Assembly: GCA_001784285.1 (NCBI GenBank)
Contig: MFQC01000008.1
Span: 49,913-86,328 of the forward strand
DNA: 36,416 bases
Source of the DNA: Candidatus Magasanikbacteria bacterium RIFCSPHIGHO2_02_FULL_48_18
Lineage (GTDB): Bacteria > Patescibacteriota > Patescibacteriia > Magasanikbacterales > UBA922
Reading direction: 5' to 3'
The position numbers were made by a program, and so were the translations under genes. Below the pieces are notes generated by a model. It was not told where the DNA came from. It saw only the letters and a list, made by a program, of their open reading frames with translations, and searched no databases. This document shows positions 1 to 8,846 of the stretch, piece by piece (the first letter of the stretch is position 1; every line of letters starts with the position of its first letter).

Positions 1-64
1 TCGGTCTTCGGATACACGCGGCCCCATTATATGACATTGCGCCCTTAACTGTTAAAATAAAAAT

Positions 65-490
65 ATGAATTGGATTTTTCTTGCAATCATGACGGCTATC
101 TTTTATGGAGCATACAATGTCTTCATCAAAGTTTCGTCAGGCCACATCAATCAAATAGTTGGAGCTGTAATTCTTCAAATCGTAGCCGCACTTGTGGGCG
201 GAATTATTCTTTTGATAATGAAGATGACGAACAGCCCATTAGAAATATCTCAAAAAGGAGTTTTGTTTGCAGTTCTTGCTGGTATTTTCGTAGGATTAGC
301 TGAAATTACTTCGTTCTTCGTCTTTTCAAAAGGTGTCTCCGCATCAGTCGGAATTCCAATTATTATAGGTGGTTCTGTATTAGTCGGGGCTGTTCTTGGC
401 CTGACTTTTCTCAAAGAGACGCTCAATCCAATCCATTATGTAGCAATTGCCATGGTTGTGGTGGGGGTGATCATACTTTCTACTAAGTAG
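65..490 (+). CDS. EamA/DMT-superfamily small membrane transporter (single EamA-like domain)
   Basis: 141 aa, four or more hydrophobic segments, C-terminal GxxLGLTFLKETLNPIHYVAIAMVVVGVIIL typical of EamA. Confidence 0.8.
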   Translation: MNWIFLAIMTAIFYGAYNVFIKVSSGHINQIVGAVILQIVAALVGGIILLIMKMTNSPLEISQKGVLFAVLAGIFVGLAEITSFFVFSKGVSASVGIPIIIGGSVLVGAVLGLTFLKETLNPIHYVAIAMVVVGVIILSTK

Positions 491-550
491 GGCGGGCGCA
501 ACAGCATATAACAGCGTATAGCAGGTTCGTGTATCCTCTCTGACCCAAAT

Positions 551-579
551 TTGACTTATTTTTTCCTTGGAGGTACATT
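551..579 (+). promoter_or_regulatory. Sigma70-like promoter for hicBA
   Basis: TTGACT-N17-TACATT. Confidence 0.5.
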
Positions 580-602
580 GAAAGTACAGTAATTTCTAAA
601 AT

Positions 603-824
603 ATGCGCAAAATAGACCTCAAATCAGTGGTGTGGAAAGAAGGTAGGTATTATATCTCTCAATGTTTAGATGTGGATGTTTCAAGCTTTGGCAAGACCAA
701 AAAAGAAGCCCTTGCGATGCTTGAAGATGCCTTGAATCTGTATTTTGAAGATGTACCGCCACCAAAGAAGACGGAACGAGTAAAGCGTCCGGTTATTGCT
801 TCGGTGCAGCTTCAGTATGCCTAA
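603..824 (+). CDS. hicB: HicB-family antitoxin
   Basis: EGRYYISQCLDVDVSSFGKTKKEALAMLEDALNLYFED is a HicB-like fold signature; overlaps hicA. Confidence 0.8.
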   Translation: MRKIDLKSVVWKEGRYYISQCLDVDVSSFGKTKKEALAMLEDALNLYFEDVPPPKKTERVKRPVIASVQLQYA

Positions 825-1041
825 ACCCTATCCAGTTCGACTGGTGATTCAAGTCCTTGAACGCAAGGGCTTCTTTTTTGTGTCACAGTCTGGCAGTCAT
901 GCCAAATACAGAAAGAAGGGAAATCCTACTCTCACGGTCATTGTTCCGATTCATGGAAAAGATATTCGGTATGGCACCTTTCGGTCTATTTTGCGCCAAG
1001 CAAAATTGAAAGAAAGTGATTTTCAGAAAGAGAAAAAATAA
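817..1041 (+). CDS. hicA: HicA-family mRNA interferase toxin
   Basis: VLERKGFFFVSQSGSHAKYRKKG...IVPIHGKDIRYGTFRSILRQAKL: GSH dsRBD-like HicA motif; ATG at 817 overlaps the hicB stop by 8 nt. Confidence 0.85.
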   Translation: MPKPYPVRLVIQVLERKGFFFVSQSGSHAKYRKKGNPTLTVIVPIHGKDIRYGTFRSILRQAKLKESDFQKEKK

Positions 1042-1321
1042 GTCAAACTTCTGCTATACGCGAACGTTCAGCAAAATTGTAATTTTTTTATCACGTAAAC
1101 TGCCCTGCGGCAGAGACCGCAGGGCGTCGCCCTAAAACTCAAAGAGTTTTAGTTGAGCGACATCCTGTGGCCTTCCTTGATTTTTTGTAAATAGCTACAA
1201 AAACCAAACGCCTTAGCCAAAAAACCAACCCCTGACATTACTATACCAGTATAATGATATAGTAAGTGCCATTACTCAATCATTTTTGACAGGTAGAGAG
1301 CCCATTTGACTTAATCCTCCT

Positions 1322-1358
1322 AATTGGATATAATTGGATGTAGTTAATATATCCAATT
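1322..1358 (+). promoter_or_regulatory. Inverted-repeat operator candidate upstream of the first Fic gene
   Basis: AATTGGATATA ... TATATCCAATT (11-bp arms) with a further AATTGGAT between them, just 5' of ATG 1366. Confidence 0.45.
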
Positions 1359-1365
1359 TGAATAT

Positions 1366-2460
1366 ATGCCTAATATTAGCCAAAAAAATACAGAAAAACA
1401 TGAAATTTTTGACAATTTTGCTAAACGAATTGAACAAATTCCGTCAAATATTGTATCTAAAATTGCCAAAATTGATGAATTAAAAGGGCGGTGGATAACT
1501 GGGGCGCGTTTAAGCCCGCAGGTCTTAGGGCGCCTAAAACGCTCGGTTTTGATTACCTCTACCGGCGCGTCCACTCGTATTGAGGGCTCTCGCCTGTCCG
1601 ATGCAGACATTGAAAAAATGATACGCGGTATTAATATTCAAAAATTTACTGACCGCGACAAACAAGAGGCGCAAGGATATTATGAATTATTAGAAAATGT
1701 TTTTAATTCCTGGAAAAATTTAAAATTAAGTGAAAACACTATCAAACATTTTCATCAAGAACTGTTGAAATATGTTGATAAGGATGAAAAACATCGCGGC
1801 GATTACAAAAAAGGTGAAAACAAGGTGCACATGCTAGATGGTGCGGGGAAATCAATCGCTATTTTATTTGACACGGTGCCGGCATATCTAACCCCGGGGA
1901 AAATGCGCGATTTGGTGGAGTGGACACAAAAAACATTGAAAGAAAACAAATATCATCCATTACTCGTGATTGGTAATTTTCTGGTTGAATTTTTGAAGAT
2001 CCACCCTTTTACCGATGGCAACGGGCGATTATCCCGCGTGCTTACAAACCTGCTTTTACTCCAAGCAGAATATTTGTATATCCCCTATGTTTCTCACGAA
2101 AAATTGGTGGAAGACAATAAACCAGATTACTATATTGCTTTGCGTCGTAGCCAAAAAACCATGGGGACAAAAAATGAAAGTATCGTTGATTGGCTGGATT
2201 TTTTCTTGGGCATTGTTTTAAAACAATCAGAAATGGCGGTGGCATTATTGTCCAAAGAAAATATAGAAAAAATACTATCTGAAAAACAACTAACTGTTTG
2301 GCAATACATTGAAAAAGTAAAGGAGGCGGGCACTGGTGATATTACTGAAAATACTAAAATGGCCAGACCAACAGTAAAACAAACTCTGGGCGTTTTGCTT
2401 AAACTTAAAAAAATTGAACGAATTGGATTGGGAAGAAGCGCGCGATACAGAAAAATATAA
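1366..2460 (+). CDS. Fic family protein (Fic_N + Fic + C-terminal HTH)
   Basis: HPFTDGNGRLSR Fic catalytic motif; STRIEGSRL inhibitory-helix motif upstream; C-terminal winged-helix-like region. Confidence 0.93.
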   Translation: MPNISQKNTEKHEIFDNFAKRIEQIPSNIVSKIAKIDELKGRWITGARLSPQVLGRLKRSVLITSTGASTRIEGSRLSDADIEKMIRGINIQKFTDRDKQEAQGYYELLENVFNSWKNLKLSENTIKHFHQELLKYVDKDEKHRGDYKKGENKVHMLDGAGKSIAILFDTVPAYLTPGKMRDLVEWTQKTLKENKYHPLLVIGNFLVEFLKIHPFTDGNGRLSRVLTNLLLLQAEYLYIPYVSHEKLVEDNKPDYYIALRRSQKTMGTKNESIVDWLDFFLGIVLKQSEMAVALLSKENIEKILSEKQLTVWQYIEKVKEAGTGDITENTKMARPTVKQTLGVLLKLKKIERIGLGRSARYRKI

Positions 2461-2841
2461 TTGAACGAATTCGCCCCCCCCCCTTTGAGTGAACGAAAAA
2501 ATAAAAAGTGTAAAAATAATTTACAATTTACATCCGATAACACCGAGTATCTGGTTACGCTCCGCTCCACCCACATTGCTTCGCAACATCAGATACTCGG
2601 GAACATTATACGCAATTCAAAAAATGAATTATAAAGCGCCGTAAAGCCGACAACAGCACATATATCTCCGCCGCCTGCTCGGTAGCTCCGCCCTCCGGGG
2701 ACATACGGAGTACCGAACGTCATATATGCGCAATCCATTCTGCCCCAATCGACTCAAACATCCTCTCGTAGTCGGAAATAAGATAAGTCGGTCCGCCGTC
2801 CTTCAAAGTACCACCAGCCTTCTTCATTTTCCAAAATTTCT

Positions 2842-2899
2842 TGCGCGTAAGTTGCGCGATTCTTGCGCGATTCCCACATATCTGCTATACTGTCTATAG
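2842..2899 (+). promoter_or_regulatory. Promoter with TTGCGCG iterons and overlapping palindrome, second Fic gene
   Basis: Three TTGCGCG copies at 11-bp spacing; TTGCGC-N17-TATACT; CTATACTGTCTATAG across the -10. Confidence 0.5.
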
Positions 2900-2913
2900 T
2901 CATCCGATTCTAT

Positions 2914-3972
2914 ATGTTTTCACCAAAATACAAACTCACCAACAAAATTTTGGCTGACCTCACTGCTGTTGCAGAAGCAAAAGGAATTATTGATCGTGCC
3001 AAAATTCTGCCAAAGCAAGAATTGCGTTTGCGCCGGCAGGCCACAATTCGCATGACACACCACTCTACGGAGATTGAAGGCAATCGGCTTAATATACAGC
3101 AAGTAGAAGCACTGTATGCTAAGAAAAAAATAGATGCGCCTGACAGAGATATTCACGAGGTGCAAAATTACTTAAACGCATTAAAGTATATTGAAAAATT
3201 GGTCGCAGAAAAAAAGCCCACAACTGAAAAGGTCATTTTGCAAATTCACAAGCTCGTCACGGCAAAAACAATGGATACAAAATTTTGCGGCACATATCGC
3301 CCGGGGCCGATCTACGTTGTCCGTCGACGACTTGGCATGCCACAAGAAACAATCTATACCGGGCCAGTTGCAAAACGTGTGTCCAAACTCATGGAAGTAT
3401 TTGTTGACTGGCTGAAAATAAGTGAAGAAAAAGAAGTAAATCCCGTTATCGTGGCCGCGATTGCTCATCTTGAAATCGCCGCAATTCACCCGTTCAACGA
3501 CGGCAACGGCCGTACTGCTCGCGCACTTGCAACACTGCTGTTATACCAGCGCGGATATGATTTTCGACGTTTATTTGCACTCGAGGATTATTACAATACT
3601 GGTAGGCAATCTTATTACAAGGCAATTAATCTTGGTAAAACATACGACGAAAGAAAAAATGATATTACATCTTGGCTTGAATATTTTACTAAAGGTTTCA
3701 GGAAAGAAATTGATACTGTAAAGTATACTATTCTCGTGCTTTCATCCCGCAAGGTTGACGGGAAGATAAAATCACAAATTTATCTCAGGCCCGAACAGCT
3801 CAAAATTATTGATTTTCTTGATCAAATGGGCAGAATTACTGCCAAAGATGTCGAGGATGTATTGTCTATACCAAAACGAACCGCACAGCTTCACGTTGAG
3901 AAGCTCAAAAAAATAAAGATGATAAAACAGGTTGGCAAAGGACGAGCAACCTATTACATTGCGAATAATTGA
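2914..3972 (+). CDS. Fic family protein
   Basis: HPFNDGNGRTAR motif; STEIEGNRL inhibitory motif; C-terminal HTH-like region; start taken as MFSPKYK at 2914 after the -10. Confidence 0.93.
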   Translation: MFSPKYKLTNKILADLTAVAEAKGIIDRAKILPKQELRLRRQATIRMTHHSTEIEGNRLNIQQVEALYAKKKIDAPDRDIHEVQNYLNALKYIEKLVAEKKPTTEKVILQIHKLVTAKTMDTKFCGTYRPGPIYVVRRRLGMPQETIYTGPVAKRVSKLMEVFVDWLKISEEKEVNPVIVAAIAHLEIAAIHPFNDGNGRTARALATLLLYQRGYDFRRLFALEDYYNTGRQSYYKAINLGKTYDERKNDITSWLEYFTKGFRKEIDTVKYTILVLSSRKVDGKIKSQIYLRPEQLKIIDFLDQMGRITAKDVEDVLSIPKRTAQLHVEKLKKIKMIKQVGKGRATYYIANN

Positions 3973-4089
3973 TACGAATGTGTTGGCGGGGGGGCGCACC
4001 TACCTGTGCCAGCAGGCAGGATTCACCCTTTTGATTTCTCTTCCTCCAGAGGCGGACAGGCTTGCGCCCAGGCCAAATGAAAAAACAAT

Positions 4090-4410
4090 TTGATCATTAT
4101 GAAAAAAATCATTATCGGTATCATAGTCGCCATCACAGCCATACTTTTTTGGTCGCCTTGGATGGGCGAAGGTGGTGGAGAAGATGTTATCCAAAAAGTT
4201 CAACAAAAAGAAAGTGTTAAGGCTGAAATGGAAGAGCTCACAAGCAAATACGGATATCAGGCAACACTATCGTACAACACGCACTTTGAGGTTCCACTCC
4301 CTTCGGTCGCTACGCCCATGTTTGGCGCCGATGTAGCACTCCGTACTAAAATTATTCCAGTTCCAAACATCGCAAAGTGCGGAACGTTGAAATATATTTT
4401 TACTTTTTAA
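4090..4410 (+). CDS. Hypothetical protein with N-terminal TM/signal segment
   Basis: MKKIIIGIIVAITAILFW hydrophobic start; no recognised family. Confidence 0.45.
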   Translation: MIIMKKIIIGIIVAITAILFWSPWMGEGGGEDVIQKVQQKESVKAEMEELTSKYGYQATLSYNTHFEVPLPSVATPMFGADVALRTKIIPVPNIAKCGTLKYIFTF

Positions 4411-4427
4411 AAATCAGACGAGGTATT

Positions 4428-5258
4428 ATGAAAGAAAATTTGAATATCGGAATAATAACTGGCAAAAAACTAACAGATGCGTTGTTATGCGAAGCGTTAA
4501 CAAAAAAATTTCCAAATATTAAAATAGTTCAATACAAAATCCCATTCAACATGTGGATTCCGTGGATCTGGAAACGCATAATTAAAATGGGGTGCATTGT
4601 TCTTTGCGGCCACATATTTCTTTCCATATATCTACGTATACAAAGAAAAATTGAACTATTCCATAAAAAACCACTTTGGCTTAAATATACAAATGTAACC
4701 CCAGCTTGGAAAGAATTAAATAAAAAAAAGGAAATTTGTCTTTCCGAAAAAGCTTTGATTAAAAAAATACGCGGATTGGATGTTATTATTCTAGCGGACT
4801 CATTCCGTTTATCTCATAAATTTTTTCGAAAAACTAAAGTACCATGTCTTCAATTAGTATGGGGACTTGCGCCAAGCTATATGGGTGACTCTGCAGGATT
4901 TTGGGCATTTGCCTCGCATAACAAGCAACATGTTGGAATTAGTATAATTGAAAGGTTTGCCCAGTTTAATAAAATAAGAATTATAAAACAAAGAATTATT
5001 GAAACTGGTCACCAAGAAGATTTACGTTCTATTAAAATAAAACAAGTTATAAAAATGGCTGAAATACTGCCTGAAATAATAGAAAGATACTTTAATAAAG
5101 AAACTGTTCCTAGACAACAGACGACAGAAATAATATGCCGAATATTTCAAGCGCCAACGTTATCAACATATTTACATTTTTTAAAATTTCGCAAAATTAA
5201 TACGTTACCTCATTATTCGTATAACGATATCCCATGCACACTCATAACGGCAAAATAA
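4428..5258 (+). CDS. Divergent formyltransferase-domain-like protein
   Basis: PCLQLVWGLAPSYMGDSAGFWAFASHNKQHVGISIIERFAQFNKIRIIKQRII aligns by eye to the formyl_trans_N core. Confidence 0.5.
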   Translation: MKENLNIGIITGKKLTDALLCEALTKKFPNIKIVQYKIPFNMWIPWIWKRIIKMGCIVLCGHIFLSIYLRIQRKIELFHKKPLWLKYTNVTPAWKELNKKKEICLSEKALIKKIRGLDVIILADSFRLSHKFFRKTKVPCLQLVWGLAPSYMGDSAGFWAFASHNKQHVGISIIERFAQFNKIRIIKQRIIETGHQEDLRSIKIKQVIKMAEILPEIIERYFNKETVPRQQTTEIICRIFQAPTLSTYLHFLKFRKINTLPHYSYNDIPCTLITAK

Positions 5259-5932
5259 AACACTACCCTATACAAACCATCATTTTTATTATCACCGGCT
5301 TGTTTTTTGCACTATATGCACACGATAGTAATCTATATCCGCACTTAAGCACTATTGATACAGCTATTTTGTCTTTTTTAAGATTCTTCCTGCTAGCAAC
5401 ACCAGTATTTCTTGGATTTTTGATTGTTCAATTTAAACAAAGAAATTTTTTGAAATATCTACTACTGGTAGTATGGATTCTATTTTTGCCGTACACTATT
5501 TATTCAATCACTGAAATACGGCACATCGCAGAATTGTGTAGATTGCCAGAACTAAACACATACTATACAGAAATATGTGTTACAAAATTATGGATGCTAT
5601 TTCCAACCTTTATATATTCAGCCGCTGGTAGTTTGGGGTTTGTGTTTTCAGTCTCTCAAGTTACATCGCATTTATTTTTAGTTTCTTGGAAAAAACAAAC
5701 AACAATTATTTCAATGTGTTTTTTAAGTGGTTTTGCGAGCGTATTTGGTCTTTACACAAGAATTAATATTTGGGAAATTTTTTCAAATCCTATAATGTTT
5801 TTCCAATCCATCTCCACGACAACTTACCAGAAAGATTTTCTGTGGAACGTTTCGGTATTTTCATTATTTGTGATTGGTTATTTTTTTGTCACTAATCGTT
5901 TATTCAGACAAGCCAATAAATCCCGCACATGA
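5234..5932 (+). CDS. Hypothetical polytopic membrane protein
   Basis: 232 aa with repeated hydrophobic segments; starts inside the preceding ORF. Confidence 0.65.
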   Translation: MHTHNGKIKHYPIQTIIFIITGLFFALYAHDSNLYPHLSTIDTAILSFLRFFLLATPVFLGFLIVQFKQRNFLKYLLLVVWILFLPYTIYSITEIRHIAELCRLPELNTYYTEICVTKLWMLFPTFIYSAAGSLGFVFSVSQVTSHLFLVSWKKQTTIISMCFLSGFASVFGLYTRINIWEIFSNPIMFFQSISTTTYQKDFLWNVSVFSLFVIGYFFVTNRLFRQANKSRT

Positions 5933-5956
5933 AAGGCTATTCTGATCCCTCATCCC
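5915..5956. repeat. Dispersed 42-bp repeat, copy 1
   Basis: AATAAATCCCGCACATGAAAGGCTATTCTGATCCCTCATCCC; near-identical copy at 23977-24018. Confidence 0.85.
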
Positions 5957-5971
5957 AGTAGCCCCACCCAT

Positions 5972-5990
5972 ATCCCGACAAAGTCGGGAT
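5972..5990. repeat. Short palindrome ATCCCGACAAAGTCGGGAT
   Basis: Same palindrome (loop TAA) at 36331-36349; degenerate form at 18331-18349. Confidence 0.8.
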
Positions 5991-6039
5991 ATCGCATACA
6001 CACGGCCCCGTTGTGCATAATAGCTAATTTGTTAGGCTA

Positions 6040-6068
6040 TTGCATGGTTGATGTAACTGGGGTATAAT
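6040..6068 (+). promoter_or_regulatory. Sigma70-like promoter
   Basis: TTGCAT-N17-TATAAT, upstream of the small ORF at 6100. Confidence 0.6.
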
Positions 6069-6099
6069 ATCTTTAGATTTTATTTTTAATCCTAAAACT

Positions 6100-6279
6100 A
6101 TGTTACCAAGAGAATCTGGCCCATCCCCTGAAGAAATAGGTATAGAAACTAATGTGGAGGAAACTATGGATCTACCACCAGCCCCACCTAATTTGTTCGA
6201 TGATAAAGCAGTTGAAGAACATAATAAAAAGATGGAAGAATGGAAAGAAAGACAGAAAAACAACAAAACAACGGAATAG
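6100..6279 (+). CDS. Small acidic/charged protein, unknown function (59 aa)
   Basis: MLPRESGPSPEEIGIETNVEETMDLPPAPPNLFDDKAVEEHNKKMEEWKERQKNNKTTE, read by eye between a good promoter and a terminator. Confidence 0.5.
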   Translation: MLPRESGPSPEEIGIETNVEETMDLPPAPPNLFDDKAVEEHNKKMEEWKERQKNNKTTE

Positions 6280-6325
6280 AGAAACATTGTTGTTTGTGTA
6301 CCAATAACAAATTACCAGGAAATAT

Positions 6326-6358
6326 AATGGCCGCCTGTGAGGGCGGCCGTTGCTTTTT
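6326..6358 (+). terminator. Rho-independent terminator
   Basis: GGCCGCC-tgtga-GGGCGGCC followed by a T-rich tract. Confidence 0.7.
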
Positions 6359-6359
6359 A

Positions 6360-6625
6360 AATTGCCTTGCGACGTAGTCAAAAATCCATGGGAACCAAAA
6401 ACGAAAATATATCAGATTGGCTTAATTTCTTTTTTGATATTGTCTTGAAATAATCACAAATGGCAGTGGAGCTATTATCTAAAGAAAATATAGAAAAAAT
6501 TCTCTCGGAAAAATAAATTATTGTTTCGCAATATATTGAAAAAACAAAAAAACAAGCACTGGCGATATTACCAAAAAAAACTAAAATTGCCCGGCCAACG
6601 GTAAACAACTCTTGGGAAACTAACA
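6360..6625 (+). pseudogene. Decayed C-terminal fragment of a Fic gene
   Basis: Encodes ALRRSQKSMGTKNENISDWLNFFFDIVLK*SQMAVELLSKENIEKILSEK*..., homologous to 2140-2400, with two in-frame TAA stops. Confidence 0.88.
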
Positions 6626-6726
6626 CCTTAGTATTGATGAATATTGAGGCGGGGTGCATTAAAAAATATTCATCTGTACTCAAGATTCCCATTTCTCATC
6701 AGGATGAAAACTTCAAATATGGGCAT

Positions 6727-7495
6727 ATGAAAAAGAAACGTCCAATTTTTATTCTCGCATTGGTAATCCTAACAGCAGGATCATTATCTCTGTATTTCAT
6801 GCAATTTAAAAAAAATAAGGCAAATTCCATTCATGATATTTATGAATACTCTACAATGGAATTCAATAATTTAAGGTATGATATTGCAAAAATTAAACCT
6901 GAAAAAATTGATTCACTAACTTTTTATTACAAGAACCAAAATAACCAAAAATTTACAGACATCAATGATCTCAAAAAACAAAAAGAGAAATTAATTTTTG
7001 CTACAAACGGTGGTATTTTTTCAAAAACATACGAACCATTGGGGCTGTACATAGAAAACGGCACAACACTATCAAGTCTTAACGCAGATACAGGCGAAGG
7101 AAATTTTTATCTCCAACCAAATGGCGTTTTTTACATAGAAAAAAACCAAGCAAACATAATAGAAACAAAAAAATACCACGACGCACCAAACGTATCATTT
7201 GCTATTCAATCTGGCCCGCTATTGGTAATTAATGATGAGATTAATTCCTCTTTTAGCGAAGATTCACAAAATAGATATATCCGCAGTGGAGTAGGCAGAG
7301 ATAGAAATGGAAATGTAATTTTTGCAATATCAGACCAACCAGTGACATTTCATGAATTTGCTTCATTTTTTAAAGAAAAACTGAACTGCAACAATGCATT
7401 ATATGTAGATGGCGCAATATCTGAAATGTATGTTCCAGGATATAGAGAAAATACCAAAGAAAAATTTGGCGTAATGATTGGCATTGAAGACAATG
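6727..7495 (+). CDS. Phosphodiester glycosidase (NAGPA/DUF2233)-like secreted protein; 3' end disrupted by repeat sequence
   Basis: ATNGGIFSKTYEPLGLYIENG..., FAIQSGPLL, SGVGRDRNGNVIFAISD, ALYVDGAISEMY; ORF runs on to 7782 only through repeat A and the next gene. Confidence 0.75.
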
Positions 7496-7604
7496 GAGCC
7501 CCCCCCCGCTCAGCGGGGTGGTACCAGTTGCCACCGCCCGGTGGGGCGGAATCCGCCAACCCACAGACTTCATGGCTAAAGCCGTGGTATTATTTGGCGG
7601 ATAA
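7490..7604. repeat. Dispersed intergenic repeat, copy A
   Basis: Shares TACCAGTTGCCACC, TG-GGCG-AATCCGC and other blocks with 21303-21419. Confidence 0.75.
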
Positions 7605-7651
7605 AAATAATCCAATCAAAAAGTACAATATTATCAACGAACCAAAATACT

Positions 7652-7975
7652 ATGAAACTAGGAATTATTATCAGTCAAACAAATCCAGAAATAAACTGGA
7701 ATGCCCTGCGTTTAGCAAATTTTGCTCTCAAGCAAAGCGACGAAGTTACAATTTTTCTCATTGGAGAAGGCGTAGAGTATGAAAAGAGTAATTCGGAAAA
7801 ATTCAACATCCAAGAACAAATAGCGGAATTTTTAAAATCGGAGAAAGCAAAAATTTTAGCATGCGGAACTTGTCTCAAATCAAGAAATCAAGAAGCGACT
7901 CATACCCGCCCGATGAGCACGATGAAAGATCTGTATGCGCTTGTTCAGGAAAGCGATAAAATTTTGACTTTCTAA
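7652..7975 (+). CDS. DsrE/DsrF-like family protein
   Basis: MKLGIIISQTNPEINWNALRLANFALKQSDEVTIFLIGEGVE ... ILACGTCLKSR. Confidence 0.85.
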   Translation: MKLGIIISQTNPEINWNALRLANFALKQSDEVTIFLIGEGVEYEKSNSEKFNIQEQIAEFLKSEKAKILACGTCLKSRNQEATHTRPMSTMKDLYALVQESDKILTF

Positions 7976-7986
7976 TTTCAAGCACT

Positions 7987-8121
7987 ATGGAAAAATTACT
8001 TCTACTTGCAATCTTAATTTTTGTTTTCAATTTTTCTGTTCCGACCCTATCGCTTGCTCAAGGCATGACGGGCTTTAATAACACCGCAACATCGTATATG
8101 CCGGGATGTAATCGGAAATAA
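7987..8121 (+). CDS. Small protein with signal-peptide-like N-terminus (44 aa)
   Basis: MEKLLLLAILIFVFNFSVPTLSLAQGMTGFNNTATSYMPGCNRK. Confidence 0.4.
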   Translation: MEKLLLLAILIFVFNFSVPTLSLAQGMTGFNNTATSYMPGCNRK

Positions 8122-8134
8122 ATTCTAGCCTAAG

Positions 8135-8470
8135 ATGAAAAAAACAAGCTTTTCTTTGAAGAAAGATAAATATAAGGCTGCTCGGGGCGGCCATTCAAGG
8201 TTGTTAAATGTCTGCTGTCGTAAGTGCGAGAGCGTCGTTGTAGTGTATCAAAAAGATGGCCCGGGTAATTTGCGACGATTATACTTAGATAGAATATTCG
8301 AGCCTGTAGAAATGGCAGGTCTGCAAGCCCTGAACATAAAAGATGTCCCTGTGTTAAAATGCAAAAAATGTTCCGCGGCGCTTGGCACGCCCTATATTTA
8401 TATTAAGGAGAAAAGAAAAGCTTTTAGATTGTACAAAGATTCAGTCACTAAGCGACTAAATTTAATTTGA
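8135..8470 (+). CDS. Hypothetical zinc-ribbon-like protein
   Basis: Two CxxC pairs (CRKC, CKKC). Confidence 0.6.
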   Translation: MKKTSFSLKKDKYKAARGGHSRLLNVCCRKCESVVVVYQKDGPGNLRRLYLDRIFEPVEMAGLQALNIKDVPVLKCKKCSAALGTPYIYIKEKRKAFRLYKDSVTKRLNLI

Positions 8471-8586
8471 CACCAATATGGAAAATAGGCCAAAAGTCGG
8501 GGTTGGCTGGAACAACCCGCCGCAACCCCTTTTTATTGCTACTGAGAATTTCTATAAAAGCGGGTACAATCCATTAACATAAGCGC

Positions 8587-8617
8587 CCCGCAGTATTCTC
8601 TGCGGGACATTTTTTTG
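8587..8617 (+). terminator. Rho-independent terminator
   Basis: CCCGCAG-tattct-CTGCGGG followed by TTTTTTT. Confidence 0.75.
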
Positions 8618-8706
8618 ATGAGGGAAAAACAAGGCCGACAAAGTCATGACCAAATGTTGGCTTTCAATCGAGAACAGGTATTTTTTTATTGTCAAGTGTT
8701 TTTTTA

Positions 8707-8734
8707 TTGACACGATCTTTGTGGATGGTATATA
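8707..8734 (+). promoter_or_regulatory. Sigma70-like promoter
   Basis: TTGACA-N16-TATATA, upstream of the GC-rich gene at 8847. Confidence 0.5.
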
Positions 8735-8846
8735 TATGGCGGTTTTTCCAGTCGTGTCGGGAACCAGTGAGTCCTGGTATTGCTGGAGAACTCGTTAACC
8801 TGCGATGGTCGCAGGCCCGGTTTTCGCTCCAAGAAAGAGGTGCGAG

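Noticed and set aside
2474-2483. Poly-C/poly-G tracts (2474, 3985, 7499, 22130, 33105) as phase-variation switches
   Set aside because: Mostly intergenic or in repeats, not in contingency-gene frames; could be sequencing-sensitive homopolymers.
2130-2576. 148-aa minus-strand ORF overlapping the Fic gene
   Set aside because: Antisense to a confident Fic CDS and no family resemblance.
6360-6625. Stop-codon reassignment (TAA read as Gln) to explain the Fic fragment
   Set aside because: TAA ends many normal genes here and the fragment lacks its 5' two thirds; pseudogene is simpler.
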